Assembly: GCA_019117205.1 (NCBI GenBank) | Contig: DXAC01000015.1 | Span: 18,205 to 82,204, forward strand | Source of the DNA: Candidatus Allofournierella merdigallinarum | GTDB taxonomy: Bacteria > Bacillota > Clostridia > Oscillospirales > Ruminococcaceae | Direction of reading: 5' to 3' | DNA: 64,000 nt | Part shown: piece by piece, positions 24,942 through 33,654 of the stretch | Numbering within the stretch: position 1 is the first letter of the stretch | Layout: each line of letters starts with the position of its first letter | The notes under the pieces: model-generated | The model's input: the letters and a program-made list of their open reading frames with translations, nothing else | The model's database searches: none | What the model was told of the DNA's origin: nothing | Position numbers and translations under genes: made by a program

Positions 24942-26075
24942 ATGGAGAAAGGCACTCCCATTCTGATCACCGGCGCGGGCGGCTTCATCGGCAAAAACCT
25001 GACGGCCACCCTGAAAGCGGCGGGCTATACCGACCTGATGCTGTTTGAAAAGGACGACACCCCCGACACCCTGGCGGCCTTTGCCGCCAGGGCGGGCTTT
25101 GTGTTCCACCTGGCGGGCATCAACCGGCCCAAAGACCCCAGCGAGTTTTATGCCGGCAACGCCGGCCTCACCGACCATCTGCTGGCGCTGCTGGCAAAGG
25201 CGGACAAGCCCGCCCCGGTGCTGGTGACCAGCAGCACCCAGGCGGCGCTGGACAACGACTACGGCAGGAGCAAGGCCCTGGCGGAGGCGGCGGTGTACGG
25301 CTACGGCGAAGCCACCGGCGCGCCGGTGTATGTGTTCCGGCTGCCGGGGGTGTTCGGCAAGTGGTGCCGCCCCAACTACAACAGCGTGGTGGCCACTTTC
25401 TGCCACAACGCCGCCCGCGGCCTGCCCCTGGAAGTGCGGGATGCGGCCTACTCCCTGCCCCTGGTCTACATCGACGACGTGGTGCGGGCCTTTATCGCCG
25501 CCATGGACGGGGTCGTGACCACCGACGGCGAGACCCCCACCCACTGCCGGGTGGAGCCGGAGCACCTGACCACCCTGGGCCAGCTGGCGGCGGTCATCGG
25601 CGGCTTTGCCGAAAACCGCAAAACGCTAAAGGCGCCTTTCCTCGCGGCGGACAGCCTTGAGAAAAAGCTCTATTCCACCTGGCTTAGCTACCTGCCCACC
25701 GACTCTTTCAGCTACCCGCTGACCATGCACTGCGACGCCCGGGGCAGCTTCACCGAGTTTTTACGCACCCCCGAGCGGGGCCAGGTAAGCGTGAACATCT
25801 CCAAGCCCGGCATCGTAAAGGGCAACCACTGGCACCACTCCAAAAACGAGAAGTTTCTGGTGGTGAGCGGCCGGGGGGTCATCCGCTTCCGCAAGCCGGA
25901 CGAGGAAGAGGTGTACGAGTATTACGTCTCCGGCGACAAGCTGGAGGTGGTGGACATCCCCACCGGCTACACCCACAACATCGAGAACCTGGGCGAGGGG
26001 GACATGGTCACCCTGATGTGGGCAAACGAAGCCTTTGACCCGGAAAACCCCGACACCATCCCCCTGGAGGTATGA
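24942..26075 (+). CDS. capF: Bifunctional epimerase/reductase with cupin domain, CapF/FnlB
   Basis: Second enzyme of UDP-L-FucNAc synthesis: C3 epimerisation by the cupin domain and NADPH reduction at C4 by the SDR domain. 377 residues. The N-terminal SDR half has PILITGAGGFIGKNLTATL and LPGVFGKWCRPNYNSVVATF. The C-terminal cupin (about 255-377) shows MHCDARGSFTEFLRTPERGQ, GIVKGNHWHHSKNEKFLVVS with the zinc-binding histidines, and IPTGYTHNIENLGEGD. This two-domain order is specific to CapF. The ribosome site AAGAGG is 11 bases before the ATG. Confidence 0.95.
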   Translation: MEKGTPILITGAGGFIGKNLTATLKAAGYTDLMLFEKDDTPDTLAAFAARAGFVFHLAGINRPKDPSEFYAGNAGLTDHLLALLAKADKPAPVLVTSSTQAALDNDYGRSKALAEAAVYGYGEATGAPVYVFRLPGVFGKWCRPNYNSVVATFCHNAARGLPLEVRDAAYSLPLVYIDDVVRAFIAAMDGVVTTDGETPTHCRVEPEHLTTLGQLAAVIGGFAENRKTLKAPFLAADSLEKKLYSTWLSYLPTDSFSYPLTMHCDARGSFTEFLRTPERGQVSVNISKPGIVKGNHWHHSKNEKFLVVSGRGVIRFRKPDEEEVYEYYVSGDKLEVVDIPTGYTHNIENLGEGDMVTLMWANEAFDPENPDTIPLEV

Positions 26076-26077
26076 CC

Positions 26078-27202
26078 ATGGCCCAGCAGCTTTGTGCCGG
26101 TGAAAAGCCGCCGGTGAAGATCGGCTTTACCGCCTTTCACGGCAACTTTGACCCTTTGCACAACCCCATCACCGACCTGCTGGGCCGGCGCTTTGAGGTG
26201 CAGGTGTGCGACGAGCCGGACTTTATGTTCTGCGCCGATTTCTGGTACGGCGCCCACCGGTTTGATCTGAACAAGCTGGAGTGCGTGCGCATCGGCTACA
26301 CCGGCGAGAACGACAACGCGGATTTTTCCAGCTTCGACTACTACATCGGCTTTGAGCACATCGCCTACCCGGACCGGTACTTCCGCTGCCCGAACCTGCT
26401 GTTCGACTGCGACCTGTCCGACTGGCAGCCGCTGGCGGACGTGGACGCCTTTGCCGCCGCCAAGACCCGCTTTTGCAACTTCTGTTTCAGCCACCAGTCG
26501 GAGAGCGGGGCGCGGGAGGCCATGGTGCGCCTGCTGAGCGACTACAAGCAGGTGGACTGCTTCGGGCCCTTTTTGAACAACACCCCCGAGGGGCCTCACC
26601 CGATCTCCCGCCAGGAAAAGGCCAAGCGGGTGGCCGAGAGCCGGTTCACCATCTGCTGTGAGAGCACCAGCCAGCCGGGCTTTGTCACCGAGAAGATCTG
26701 GGACGCTTTCAAAAACCACAGCGTGCCCATCTACTACGGCGACAACACCGTCACCAGCATCTTCAACCCCAAAGCCTTTGTGAACATGCACGACTTTGCC
26801 AGCTTTGAGGAGGCGGCGGCGTTCGTGCGGCGGCTGGACGCCGACGAGGACGCCTATCGGGCCATGCTGGCCGAGCCGCCCTTTGCCGAGGGCTTTTCCT
26901 ACCAGGCCTTTCAGGACGAATTCGAGGCGTTTTTGGCCCACATCGTCTCCCAAAGCCCCAAGGCCGCCCTGCGCCGGCCCACCTGCTTTATGCCCGCCGG
27001 CATGAACGACTACTTTGCCCTGCTCAAGCCCTACGCCCAAAAGCTGGACGCCGACGAGCGCCGGGCCACCCGCTGGCGGCAGCGGCGGTACTGGGGCCTC
27101 AGGCTGCTGCGGCGGTTTGCGCCGGGCCTTGTGCCGGAGCCGGACGCGGAGATGCTGAACTTTTACTACAAGCGCCACGAGCGCGCCATGAAAAAGGAGT
27201 AA
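26078..27202 (+). CDS. GT10 (alpha-1,3/4-fucosyltransferase family) glycosyltransferase
   Basis: 374 residues. The C-terminal half has the GT10 signature RFTICCESTSQPGFVTEKIW, then DAFKNHSVPIYYGDNTV, including the donor-binding glutamate and lysine of the alpha-1,3-FucT motif. Upstream, DYYIGFEHIAYPDRYFRCP (about 87-105) corresponds to the acceptor-domain segment of bacterial FucTs. The C-terminus is basic with ARG-rich helices (ERRATRWRQRRYWGLRLLRRF), suited to membrane association. Of two ATGs, 26078 is seven bases after GGAGG, whereas 26072 is only one base away. GT10 enzymes use GDP-fucose, yet no GDP-fucose genes are here and the gene sits between capF and capG of the FucNAc pathway, so its donor is an open question. 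Confidence 0.88.
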   Translation: MAQQLCAGEKPPVKIGFTAFHGNFDPLHNPITDLLGRRFEVQVCDEPDFMFCADFWYGAHRFDLNKLECVRIGYTGENDNADFSSFDYYIGFEHIAYPDRYFRCPNLLFDCDLSDWQPLADVDAFAAAKTRFCNFCFSHQSESGAREAMVRLLSDYKQVDCFGPFLNNTPEGPHPISRQEKAKRVAESRFTICCESTSQPGFVTEKIWDAFKNHSVPIYYGDNTVTSIFNPKAFVNMHDFASFEEAAAFVRRLDADEDAYRAMLAEPPFAEGFSYQAFQDEFEAFLAHIVSQSPKAALRRPTCFMPAGMNDYFALLKPYAQKLDADERRATRWRQRRYWGLRLLRRFAPGLVPEPDAEMLNFYYKRHERAMKKE

Positions 27203-27208
27203 ACGCCG

Positions 27209-28348
27209 ATGAACAAGCTGAAGCTGATGACCATCGTGGGCACACGGCCGGAGATCATCCGGCTGGCGGCGGTGATCAAAAAGTGCGACAAGTACTTCGA
27301 TCAAATTCTGGTCCACACCGGCCAGAACTACGACTACACCCTGAACGGCGTTTTCTTCAAGGATCTGGGGCTGCGCGCCCCGGACTTTTACCTGGACGCG
27401 GTGGGCGGCGATCTTGGCGAGACCATCGGCAACATCATCGCCAAGAGCTACAAGCTGATGGTGGAGCAAAAGCCCGACGCCCTGCTCATTTTGGGCGACA
27501 CCAACAGCTGCCTTTCCGCCATCTCGGCAAAGCGGCTGCACATCCCCATCTTCCACATGGAGGCAGGCAACCGCTGTTTCGACGAGTGCCTGCCGGAGGA
27601 GACCAACCGCCGCATCGTGGACCATATCGCCGACGTGAACCTGTGCTACTCCGAGCACGCCCGCCGCTATCTGAACGCCGAGGGCACCGCGAAAGAGCGC
27701 ACCTATGTCACCGGCAGCCCCATGGCGGAGGTGCTGCACGCGAACCTCGCGGCCATCGAGGCTTCGGACATTCTGAAAAAGCTGGGCCTTGAGGCGCACA
27801 AATACATGCTGCTTTCCGCCCACCGGGAGGAGAACATCGACACCGAAAAAAACTTTTTGGACCTGTTCACCTCGGTGAACGCCCTGGCCGAAAAGTACGA
27901 CATGCCCATCCTCTACTCCTGCCACCCCCGCAGCCGCAAGCGGCTGGAGGCCATGGGCTTTAAGCTGGACGAGCGGGTGCGGCTGCACGAGCCTTTGGGC
28001 TTTCACGACTATAACCATTTGCAGATGAACGCTTTCTGCGTCATCTCCGACTCGGGCACCCTGCCGGAGGAGTCCAGCTTCTTCACCAGCGTGGGCCATC
28101 CTTTCCCCGCCGTGTGCATCCGCACCTCCACCGAGCGCCCGGAGGCCCTGGACAAGGGCTGCTTCATCCTGGCGGGCATCGCCGCCGGCGGCGTGGAGCA
28201 GGCGGTGGAGACGGCCGTTGCCATGAACGAAAACGGCGACCTGGGCATCCCGGTGCCCTACTACACTGAGGACGTGTCCACCAAGGTGGTCAAGATCATC
28301 CAGAGCTATGTGGGCGTGGTGAACAAGATGGTCTGGCGCAAGGGCTGA
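27209..28348 (+). CDS. capG: Non-hydrolysing UDP-sugar 2-epimerase, CapG/FnlC
   Basis: Final enzyme of UDP-L-FucNAc synthesis, inverting C2 of the talose-type intermediate. 379 residues of the WecB fold. KLMTIVGTRPEIIRLAAVIK at the start, LVHTGQNYD, LILGDTNSCLSAISAKRL and HMEAGNRCFDECLPEETNRR carry the active-site residues, with SDSGTLPEESSFF near residue 270 (the UDP-binding S-G-x-x-x-E-E segment). The form FDECLPEETNR rather than the WecB THDRLPEEINR pattern supports FnlC/CapG over a plain UDP-GlcNAc 2-epimerase. It could in principle also serve as the missing WbpI epimerase for the first locus, but operon context argues for CapG. Confidence 0.92.
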   Translation: MNKLKLMTIVGTRPEIIRLAAVIKKCDKYFDQILVHTGQNYDYTLNGVFFKDLGLRAPDFYLDAVGGDLGETIGNIIAKSYKLMVEQKPDALLILGDTNSCLSAISAKRLHIPIFHMEAGNRCFDECLPEETNRRIVDHIADVNLCYSEHARRYLNAEGTAKERTYVTGSPMAEVLHANLAAIEASDILKKLGLEAHKYMLLSAHREENIDTEKNFLDLFTSVNALAEKYDMPILYSCHPRSRKRLEAMGFKLDERVRLHEPLGFHDYNHLQMNAFCVISDSGTLPEESSFFTSVGHPFPAVCIRTSTERPEALDKGCFILAGIAAGGVEQAVETAVAMNENGDLGIPVPYYTEDVSTKVVKIIQSYVGVVNKMVWRKG

Positions 28349-28349
28349 T

Positions 28350-29573
28350 ATGGAAGGGAAAAAACTGCTCATCGTCACCCAGCACTTCTGGCCGGAGGCA
28401 TTCCGGGTGAACGACCTGGCCGCCGGCTTTGTCGAGCGGGGCTGGCAGGTGGACGTGCTCTGTGGTCTGCCCAACTACCCCAAGGGGGAGTGGTTCTCGG
28501 GCTACCGTTACGCCGGCCCCCGGCGGGAGGAACACGGCGGGGTGAACATCTACCGGGCCGGCGAGATCCGCCGCAAGGGCAACACGGGGGCGCGCATTTT
28601 TCTCAACTATGTGAGCTGGCCGGTGTGCGCGGTGTTCAATCTCTGGCGGCTGAACGGCCCCTACGCGGCGGTACTGTGCTACAACACCAGCCCGGTGCTG
28701 ATGAACCTGCCGGCCATTGTGTATGCCAAGCTCCACAGGGTGCCCCTTACCAGCTATGTGCTGGACATCTGGCCGGAGAACCTGTACAGCGTACTGCCGG
28801 TGAAAAACGCCTTTCTGCGCGCCGTGGCCCACTGGGTCAGCGACTGGCACTACCGCCGGTGCGACAAGCTCATCGCCATGAGCGAGAGTCTGCGCCGACG
28901 CCTTTGCCAGCGCACGAAAAAGCCCGAAACGGCGGTGGCGGTGATCCCCCAGCACTGCGAGGACCTCTACGCGGTGCCCATCCACGACGCGGCGCTGGCC
29001 GCCCGCTTTGCCGGGCGGTTCAACATCGTGTTCACCGGCAACTTCAGCCCCGCCCAAAGCCTGGACACGGTCATCAAAGCGGCGGTGCAGGCCCGGCGGC
29101 AGGGCGCGGACGCTCTGCGCCTGGTGCTGGTGGGCGACGGCATGAGCGCCGACGCGCTGAAAGCCCTGGCAAAGGAGCTGGACGCCGGGGACACGGTGGA
29201 GTTCATGCCCAGCGTGCGCCCGGAGCAGATCCCCGCCTACACCGCCCTGGCGGACGGGCTGGTGGCGAGCCTTTCCGCCAGCGAGGACCTGGGCATGACG
29301 GTGCCCGCCAAGATCGCCAGCTACATGGCGGCGGCAAAGCCCATCCTGGCCAGCATGGACGGGGAGGGCGCGGCCGCGGTGGCGGCGGCGGGCTGCGGCC
29401 TTGTGAGCGCCGCCGAGGACGTAAACGCCCTGGCGGCCAACATGGCCGCCCTGTGCGCCGCGCCGCCCGACGAGCGGGCACAGATGGGCCGCCGCGCTTT
29501 TGCCCACTATCAACAACACTACCGCCGGGACGCGGTGCTTGCCCGGCTGGAGGAATTCATCTGTGCGAGGTAA
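28350..29573 (+). CDS. GT4 glycosyltransferase, WbuB-like (L-FucNAc transferase candidate)
   Basis: 407 residues starting directly after capG. KLLIVTQHFWPEAFRVNDLA, GWQVDVLCGLPNYPKGEWF and GVNIYRAGEIRRKGNTGARI define the WbuB/WcaI-like GT4 subgroup, members of which sit beside fnlABC in E. coli and transfer L-FucNAc (established for WbuB). The donor domain begins FNIVFTGNFSPAQSLDTVI and contains ALADGLVASLSASEDLGMTVPAK. The position right after capEFG strongly supports use of UDP-L-FucNAc (inference). Only one base separates it from capG. Confidence 0.88.
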   Translation: MEGKKLLIVTQHFWPEAFRVNDLAAGFVERGWQVDVLCGLPNYPKGEWFSGYRYAGPRREEHGGVNIYRAGEIRRKGNTGARIFLNYVSWPVCAVFNLWRLNGPYAAVLCYNTSPVLMNLPAIVYAKLHRVPLTSYVLDIWPENLYSVLPVKNAFLRAVAHWVSDWHYRRCDKLIAMSESLRRRLCQRTKKPETAVAVIPQHCEDLYAVPIHDAALAARFAGRFNIVFTGNFSPAQSLDTVIKAAVQARRQGADALRLVLVGDGMSADALKALAKELDAGDTVEFMPSVRPEQIPAYTALADGLVASLSASEDLGMTVPAKIASYMAAAKPILASMDGEGAAAVAAAGCGLVSAAEDVNALAANMAALCAAPPDERAQMGRRAFAHYQQHYRRDAVLARLEEFICAR

Positions 29574-29579
29574 CCAAGT

Positions 29580-30293
29580 GTGAAGATCCTGGTCATCATC
29601 CCCTGCTACAACGAATCCCAGAACATCGCCCGGGTGGTGCGCCGCCTGAAAGAAGCCTGCCCCGAGGCGGACTACGTGGTGGTGAACGACTGCTCCACCG
29701 ACTCCAGCGTGGAGATCCTGCAAGCGGAGGGCTGCAACTACCTGGACCTGCCCATCAACCTGGGCATCGGCGGCGGGGTGCAGTGCGGCTACCAGTACGC
29801 GGTGGAACAAGGCTACGACGTGACGGTGCAGATGGACGGGGACGGCCAGCACGACCCGGCTTTTCTGCGGGCGGTCATCGCCCCGGTGGCGGCGGGCGAG
29901 CTGGACATGTGCATCGGCAGCCGCTTCATCACCAAAGAGGGCTTTCAGACCAGCTTCATGCGGCGGGTGGGCATCCGGTTTTTAAGCGCCCTGCTGCGGC
30001 TGCTGGCCGGCTGCAAGGTGCGGGACGTGACCAGCGGCTACCGGGCCTGCGGCAGGGCCCTCACCGCCCGCTTCGCCCAGCAGTACGCCCAGGACTACCC
30101 CGAGCCGGAGGCCATCCTGCGGGCGGTGTGCGAGGGCTACAAGGTGGGCGAGGTGCCGGTGGTCATGGCCGAGCGCCAGGGGGGCGTTTCCAGCATCAAC
30201 GCGCTGAAAAGCGTCTACTACATGATCAAGGTGAGTCTGTCGCTGGTGATCCTGCGGCTGAGCTTCACCCGGCCCGGAGGTGAAACGCGGTGA
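29580..30293 (+). CDS. GT2 glycosyltransferase, dolichyl-phosphate-mannose-synthase-like
   Basis: 237 residues, a compact GT-A enzyme of the DPM1/UDP-glucose-lipid type. KILVIIPCYNESQNIARVV starts it, VVNDCSTDSSVEIL and LDLPINLGIGGGVQCGYQYA follow, QMDGDGQHDP is the D-x-D metal site and RFITKEGFQTSFMRR ends the catalytic core. CNYLDLPINLGIGG is typical of bacterial members paired with a DUF2304 protein. It probably loads a sugar on undecaprenyl phosphate for transfer outside the membrane (inference). GTG start, GAGG nine bases upstream; its stop overlaps the DUF2304 start. Confidence 0.9.
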   Translation: MKILVIIPCYNESQNIARVVRRLKEACPEADYVVVNDCSTDSSVEILQAEGCNYLDLPINLGIGGGVQCGYQYAVEQGYDVTVQMDGDGQHDPAFLRAVIAPVAAGELDMCIGSRFITKEGFQTSFMRRVGIRFLSALLRLLAGCKVRDVTSGYRACGRALTARFAQQYAQDYPEPEAILRAVCEGYKVGEVPVVMAERQGGVSSINALKSVYYMIKVSLSLVILRLSFTRPGGETR

Positions 30294-30700
30294 ACGAACT
30301 GCTCTATCCCCTGCTTGCGGTGGGGGACCTGGTCTTTCTGTTTCTGATCTTCCTGTTCGTGAAAAGCGGAAAGCTGAGCGTGCGGTACAGCCTGGCCTGG
30401 TTCGCCCTGGGGGGCGGGCTGCTGGTGCTGGCCGCGTTCCCGGTGGTGGCCAAGATGCTGCGGGCGCTGCTGCGCTTCGAAGTGGTGGCCAACATGGTGT
30501 TCACCCTGCTGTTCTGCTTTGTGCTGCTGGTGCTGCTGATCCTGTCGGCGGCGGCCAGCGTCCAGACCGAGCAGATCAAGCGGCTGGCCCAGCACAACGC
30601 CACCCTGGAACACCGGGTGCGCCAGCTGGAGGCCTTGCTGGCAAGCCGGGAGCAGCCAACGGCCCCGCCCGCCGGTGACGACCTGGATACAAACGGGTGA
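30290..30700 (+). CDS. DUF2304 membrane protein
   Basis: 136 residues with three hydrophobic segments (about 4-24, 36-56 and 66-88) and a C-terminal coiled-coil stretch, QTEQIKRLAQHNATLEHRVR, before a Pro-rich tail. This is the DUF2304 layout; such proteins accompany GT2 lipid-sugar synthases almost as a rule. The GTG overlaps the upstream TGA (GTGA) and has GGAGG eight bases upstream. It may anchor or assist the GT2 enzyme at the membrane (inference). Confidence 0.85.
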   Translation: MNELLYPLLAVGDLVFLFLIFLFVKSGKLSVRYSLAWFALGGGLLVLAAFPVVAKMLRALLRFEVVANMVFTLLFCFVLLVLLILSAAASVQTEQIKRLAQHNATLEHRVRQLEALLASREQPTAPPAGDDLDTNG

Positions 30701-30765
30701 GATACTGATCCTGCACCGCCGGGCGGCGCCCCGGCGGCAATCTTTGCGGCGAGGTGGAGCGCACC

Positions 30766-32250
30766 ATGGATTTTAACACTCCGATCTTTCTGGGCTTCTT
30801 CGCGGCGGTGGCGGTGCTGACCTATTGCGTGCCCCGGCGCTTAAAGCCCTATTTTCTTTTGCTTGCAAGCTATGTGTTCTACCTGTACAAGCCGGAGAAC
30901 GCCCGGCTGGTGGCGCTGCTGGTCAGCGCCACGGTGGTCACCTGGTGCGCGGGGGTGGCCCTGGGCAGCAAAAAGCTGCAAACCCCCCTCGCCCGCCGGG
31001 CCTTTTTGTGGCTGGCGCTGGCGGTGTGCCTGGGCATTTTGTTCTTCTTCAAATACTTCAACTTCTTCGGCCAGCTGGCGGCAGACATCGGTGCGTTGTT
31101 CGGCGGCAGCGGCAGCTTTGCCCGGCTGGACCTGATCGCCCCCCTGGGGCTCTCCTACTTCACGTTCCAAAGCCTCGGCTATGTGATCGACGTCTACCAG
31201 CACAAGGCAAAGCCCCAGCTGAACCTCTTTAAATACGCGCTGTTCGTCAGCTTCTTCGCCTGCATCTTCACCGGGCCCATCGAGCGGGCGGAACACCTGA
31301 TGCCCCAGCTGGAAAACCCCCGGCCTTTCGACTACTCCCGCATGGCGGGGGGCGCGTTCCGCATGTTGTGGGGCTACTTCAAAAAGATGGTGCTGGCAGA
31401 CGGCATCGGCCAGTTCGTCGGCGCCGTCTACGGCGGGGCGGCCACCGCCGCCGGGCCCTATCTGGTGGCGGCGAGCCTCTTGTTCAGCTATCAGATCTAT
31501 CTGGATTTTTCCGGCTGCTGCGACATCGCCATCGGCGGGGCGCGTATTCTGGGCATCGACCTTTTGGAGAATTTTGACCGGCCCTTTGCCGCCACCAGCT
31601 ACACCGAGCTGTGGAACCGCTGGCACATGAGCCTGACAAATTGGTTCCGGGACTACATCTTCACCCCCCTGGCCTTTTACAACCGGGGCCTGCCCGGCGT
31701 GTGGGGCAAATTGCAGGGCTGGTTCAATGTGTTCATCATCTTCCCCATCAGCGGCCTGTGGCACGGGGCCAGCATGGGCTATGTGATCTGGGGCGTGCTC
31801 AACGGCCTGTTTTTGGTGTTCGGCAAAGCCACCGCCAAGGCCCGCCGCAAGCTGGCCAAGAAAAATCCTCTCTACAAGATAAAGCCCCTCAAGAACTTCC
31901 TCCAGCGGGTCATCGTCTACCTGCTGTTCACCGTCTGCATCGTCTTCTTCGCCGCCGACCTCTACGGCGCGGCGGCGGGCACGGTGTTTGCCGGCATGTT
32001 CTCCGGCTGGGACATCGGCTGGCCGGCCTTTGTCGCCGGCGTGCTGGACCGGGGCCTCACCGCCCGGATGCTGGCGGTGCTGGCCGCCGGCTGCGTGCTG
32101 GTGGAACTGGTGGAATGGCGGGGCCCGGTGGCCGAGTGGATCCGCCGGCGGTGGTTCGTCATCCGCTGGCCGCTGTACTACCTGCTGGCGCTGGCCATTT
32201 TGTTCTTCGCGGCCTTTGGCCAGTCCGCCTTTATCTACCAGCAGTATTAA
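30766..32250 (+). CDS. MBOAT family O-acyltransferase (AlgI/DltB-like)
   Basis: Polytopic acyltransferase of 494 residues with about eleven helices that passes acyl groups from the cytoplasm to an extracytoplasmic polymer. FDYSRMAGGAFRMLWGYFKK and DFSGCCDIAIGGARILGI are AlgI/PatA-type segments, ELWNRWHMSLTNWFRDYIF follows, and the invariant MBOAT histidine lies in ISGLWHGASMGYVIWG. The downstream SGNH protein is the usual partner (AlgJ/AlgX or DltD-like). The ATG at 30766 sits six bases after GGAG. Expected role: O-acetylation of the FucNAc-containing polysaccharide (inference). Confidence 0.93.
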   Translation: MDFNTPIFLGFFAAVAVLTYCVPRRLKPYFLLLASYVFYLYKPENARLVALLVSATVVTWCAGVALGSKKLQTPLARRAFLWLALAVCLGILFFFKYFNFFGQLAADIGALFGGSGSFARLDLIAPLGLSYFTFQSLGYVIDVYQHKAKPQLNLFKYALFVSFFACIFTGPIERAEHLMPQLENPRPFDYSRMAGGAFRMLWGYFKKMVLADGIGQFVGAVYGGAATAAGPYLVAASLLFSYQIYLDFSGCCDIAIGGARILGIDLLENFDRPFAATSYTELWNRWHMSLTNWFRDYIFTPLAFYNRGLPGVWGKLQGWFNVFIIFPISGLWHGASMGYVIWGVLNGLFLVFGKATAKARRKLAKKNPLYKIKPLKNFLQRVIVYLLFTVCIVFFAADLYGAAAGTVFAGMFSGWDIGWPAFVAGVLDRGLTARMLAVLAAGCVLVELVEWRGPVAEWIRRRWFVIRWPLYYLLALAILFFAAFGQSAFIYQQY

Positions 32251-32263
32251 GGGGGCGCGGGAA

Positions 32264-33562
32264 ATGAAAAAGACATCTTATCTGCGCTTTTTGCTGGCGC
32301 GCCTTTTGACCTTTGCCGAGATCGGCCTGAAATTCTGCCTGTTTTTGCCCATTCTGCTCTTTATGGTGTGGTTCAGCTACAAGGTGGACGTGAGCGGCCT
32401 GTTCCAGGGAGAGCTTGCCCCCCGCCAGGTGGCCTCTCTGCTGCTGGAGGGCGACGTCGTTTCCGGCTACGACCAGATGGACGAGCGCCAGGTGCTGGCC
32501 CTGTACGCCCAGAACCTGGAAAAGGCCCCCGACACCCTGGCCCTGGGCTCCAGCCGGGTGCTGCAGCTCAGCGAAGACCTTGTGGGCGGCGGCAGCTTTT
32601 TCAACGCCGGCATCAGCGGCGCGGGGCCCATGGACATCATGAACATCTGGTACCTCTTCGAGCGGGAGGGCAAGCTGCCGCAAAACCTCATTCTGGAGGT
32701 GGACCCCTGGCTGTTCAACCCGGACCCGGACATCAACCGCAACGCCGACGCGGAGCTCTTTGCCGAGTTTTTGGAAAAGGCTTTGGGCATCGACGCGGAC
32801 TATGAGGAACCGGACACGGTGGAGCTGTGGAAGGCCCTGGTGGACCCGGCCTACTTCCAGGGCAACGTGACCTACTACCTGAAACAAAAAGAGACCGGCG
32901 CGGTGCTCACCGAGGACGGCGAGGATATCCCGTTCAAGGCCATCGAGGGCAGCATCGAGGCGCTGGACTACGCGGTGAAGCGCGCGGACGGCAGCATCCA
33001 GTACCCGGTGAGCTTCCGCAATTGGAACAACGACCTGGTAATGGCGGAGGTGCTGGCCCAGGCGGGCACCATCAGCGCGCTGCACGGCTTTGAGGCCATG
33101 GACGCCTACTGGGCCGACCTGTTCACCCGCTTCATCGAGCACGTGGAGGGCCAGGGGGTCAACGTGGTGTTCCTGTTCACCCCCTACCACCCGTTCATCG
33201 CCCTGCACGTTTACAACAACCCCCAGGGGCTCACCGGCTTCTTCGAGGTGGAGCCCTGGGTGCGGGACTTCGCCGAAAAGCACGGCATCCCGGTGTACGG
33301 CAGCTACCACGCCGGGCGGGTGGGCATCCAGGAGAGCATGTTCTTCGACGGCCTGCACTGCCGCCCCGAGGCGCTGCGGCTGATGTTCCCGGGCATCGAG
33401 GCGGCCCTGGCGGGCGAAACGACCGCCTACGAGCGGCTGTATCTGGAGGAATACGGCGACACCGAGAACAGCGCCGGGGCCCTGATCGGCTACGACGCCG
33501 GCTGCGTGGTGGTGGACGAAGCCTGGCTGGCCGCCGCCGAGGCGGCCATGTCTCCCCTTTGA
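32264..33562 (+). CDS. Membrane-anchored SGNH-type protein, partner of the MBOAT acyltransferase
   Basis: 432 residues with one N-terminal membrane segment (about 16-38) and a large extracytoplasmic domain. LALGSSRVLQL holds the presumed nucleophile serine in a G-S-S context, as in DltD and DUF1574-like proteins; GGGSFFNAGISGAGPMDIMN follows with the Gly and Asn positions; FFDGLHCRPEAL near residue 365 supplies the D-x-x-H pair. Together with the adjacent MBOAT gene this indicates a transferase that completes O-acylation outside the cell. Last gene of the operon, followed by a strong terminator. I cannot place it in a named family with certainty. Confidence 0.8.
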   Translation: MKKTSYLRFLLARLLTFAEIGLKFCLFLPILLFMVWFSYKVDVSGLFQGELAPRQVASLLLEGDVVSGYDQMDERQVLALYAQNLEKAPDTLALGSSRVLQLSEDLVGGGSFFNAGISGAGPMDIMNIWYLFEREGKLPQNLILEVDPWLFNPDPDINRNADAELFAEFLEKALGIDADYEEPDTVELWKALVDPAYFQGNVTYYLKQKETGAVLTEDGEDIPFKAIEGSIEALDYAVKRADGSIQYPVSFRNWNNDLVMAEVLAQAGTISALHGFEAMDAYWADLFTRFIEHVEGQGVNVVFLFTPYHPFIALHVYNNPQGLTGFFEVEPWVRDFAEKHGIPVYGSYHAGRVGIQESMFFDGLHCRPEALRLMFPGIEAALAGETTAYERLYLEEYGDTENSAGALIGYDAGCVVVDEAWLAAAEAAMSPL

Positions 33563-33571
33563 GCTCTGCGC

Positions 33572-33605
33572 GCCCCCGGGCCCGGCGGCCCGGGGGCTCT
33601 TTTTA
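33572..33605 (+). terminator. Rho-independent terminator of the FucNAc polysaccharide operon
   Basis: 11-base GC stem (33572-33582 with 33587-33597), four-base loop, then TCTTTTT. Confidence 0.9.
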
Positions 33606-33614
33606 AACTGCCGC

Positions 33615-33643
33615 TTGACAACGGTGCTTTCGTAGGGTAAAAT
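33615..33643 (+). promoter_or_regulatory. Promoter of the leuACDB operon
   Basis: Consensus TTGACA (33615-33620), 17 bases, TAAAAT (33638-33643). It starts the T-box leader. Confidence 0.88.
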
Positions 33644-33654
33644 GGTAACATTAT

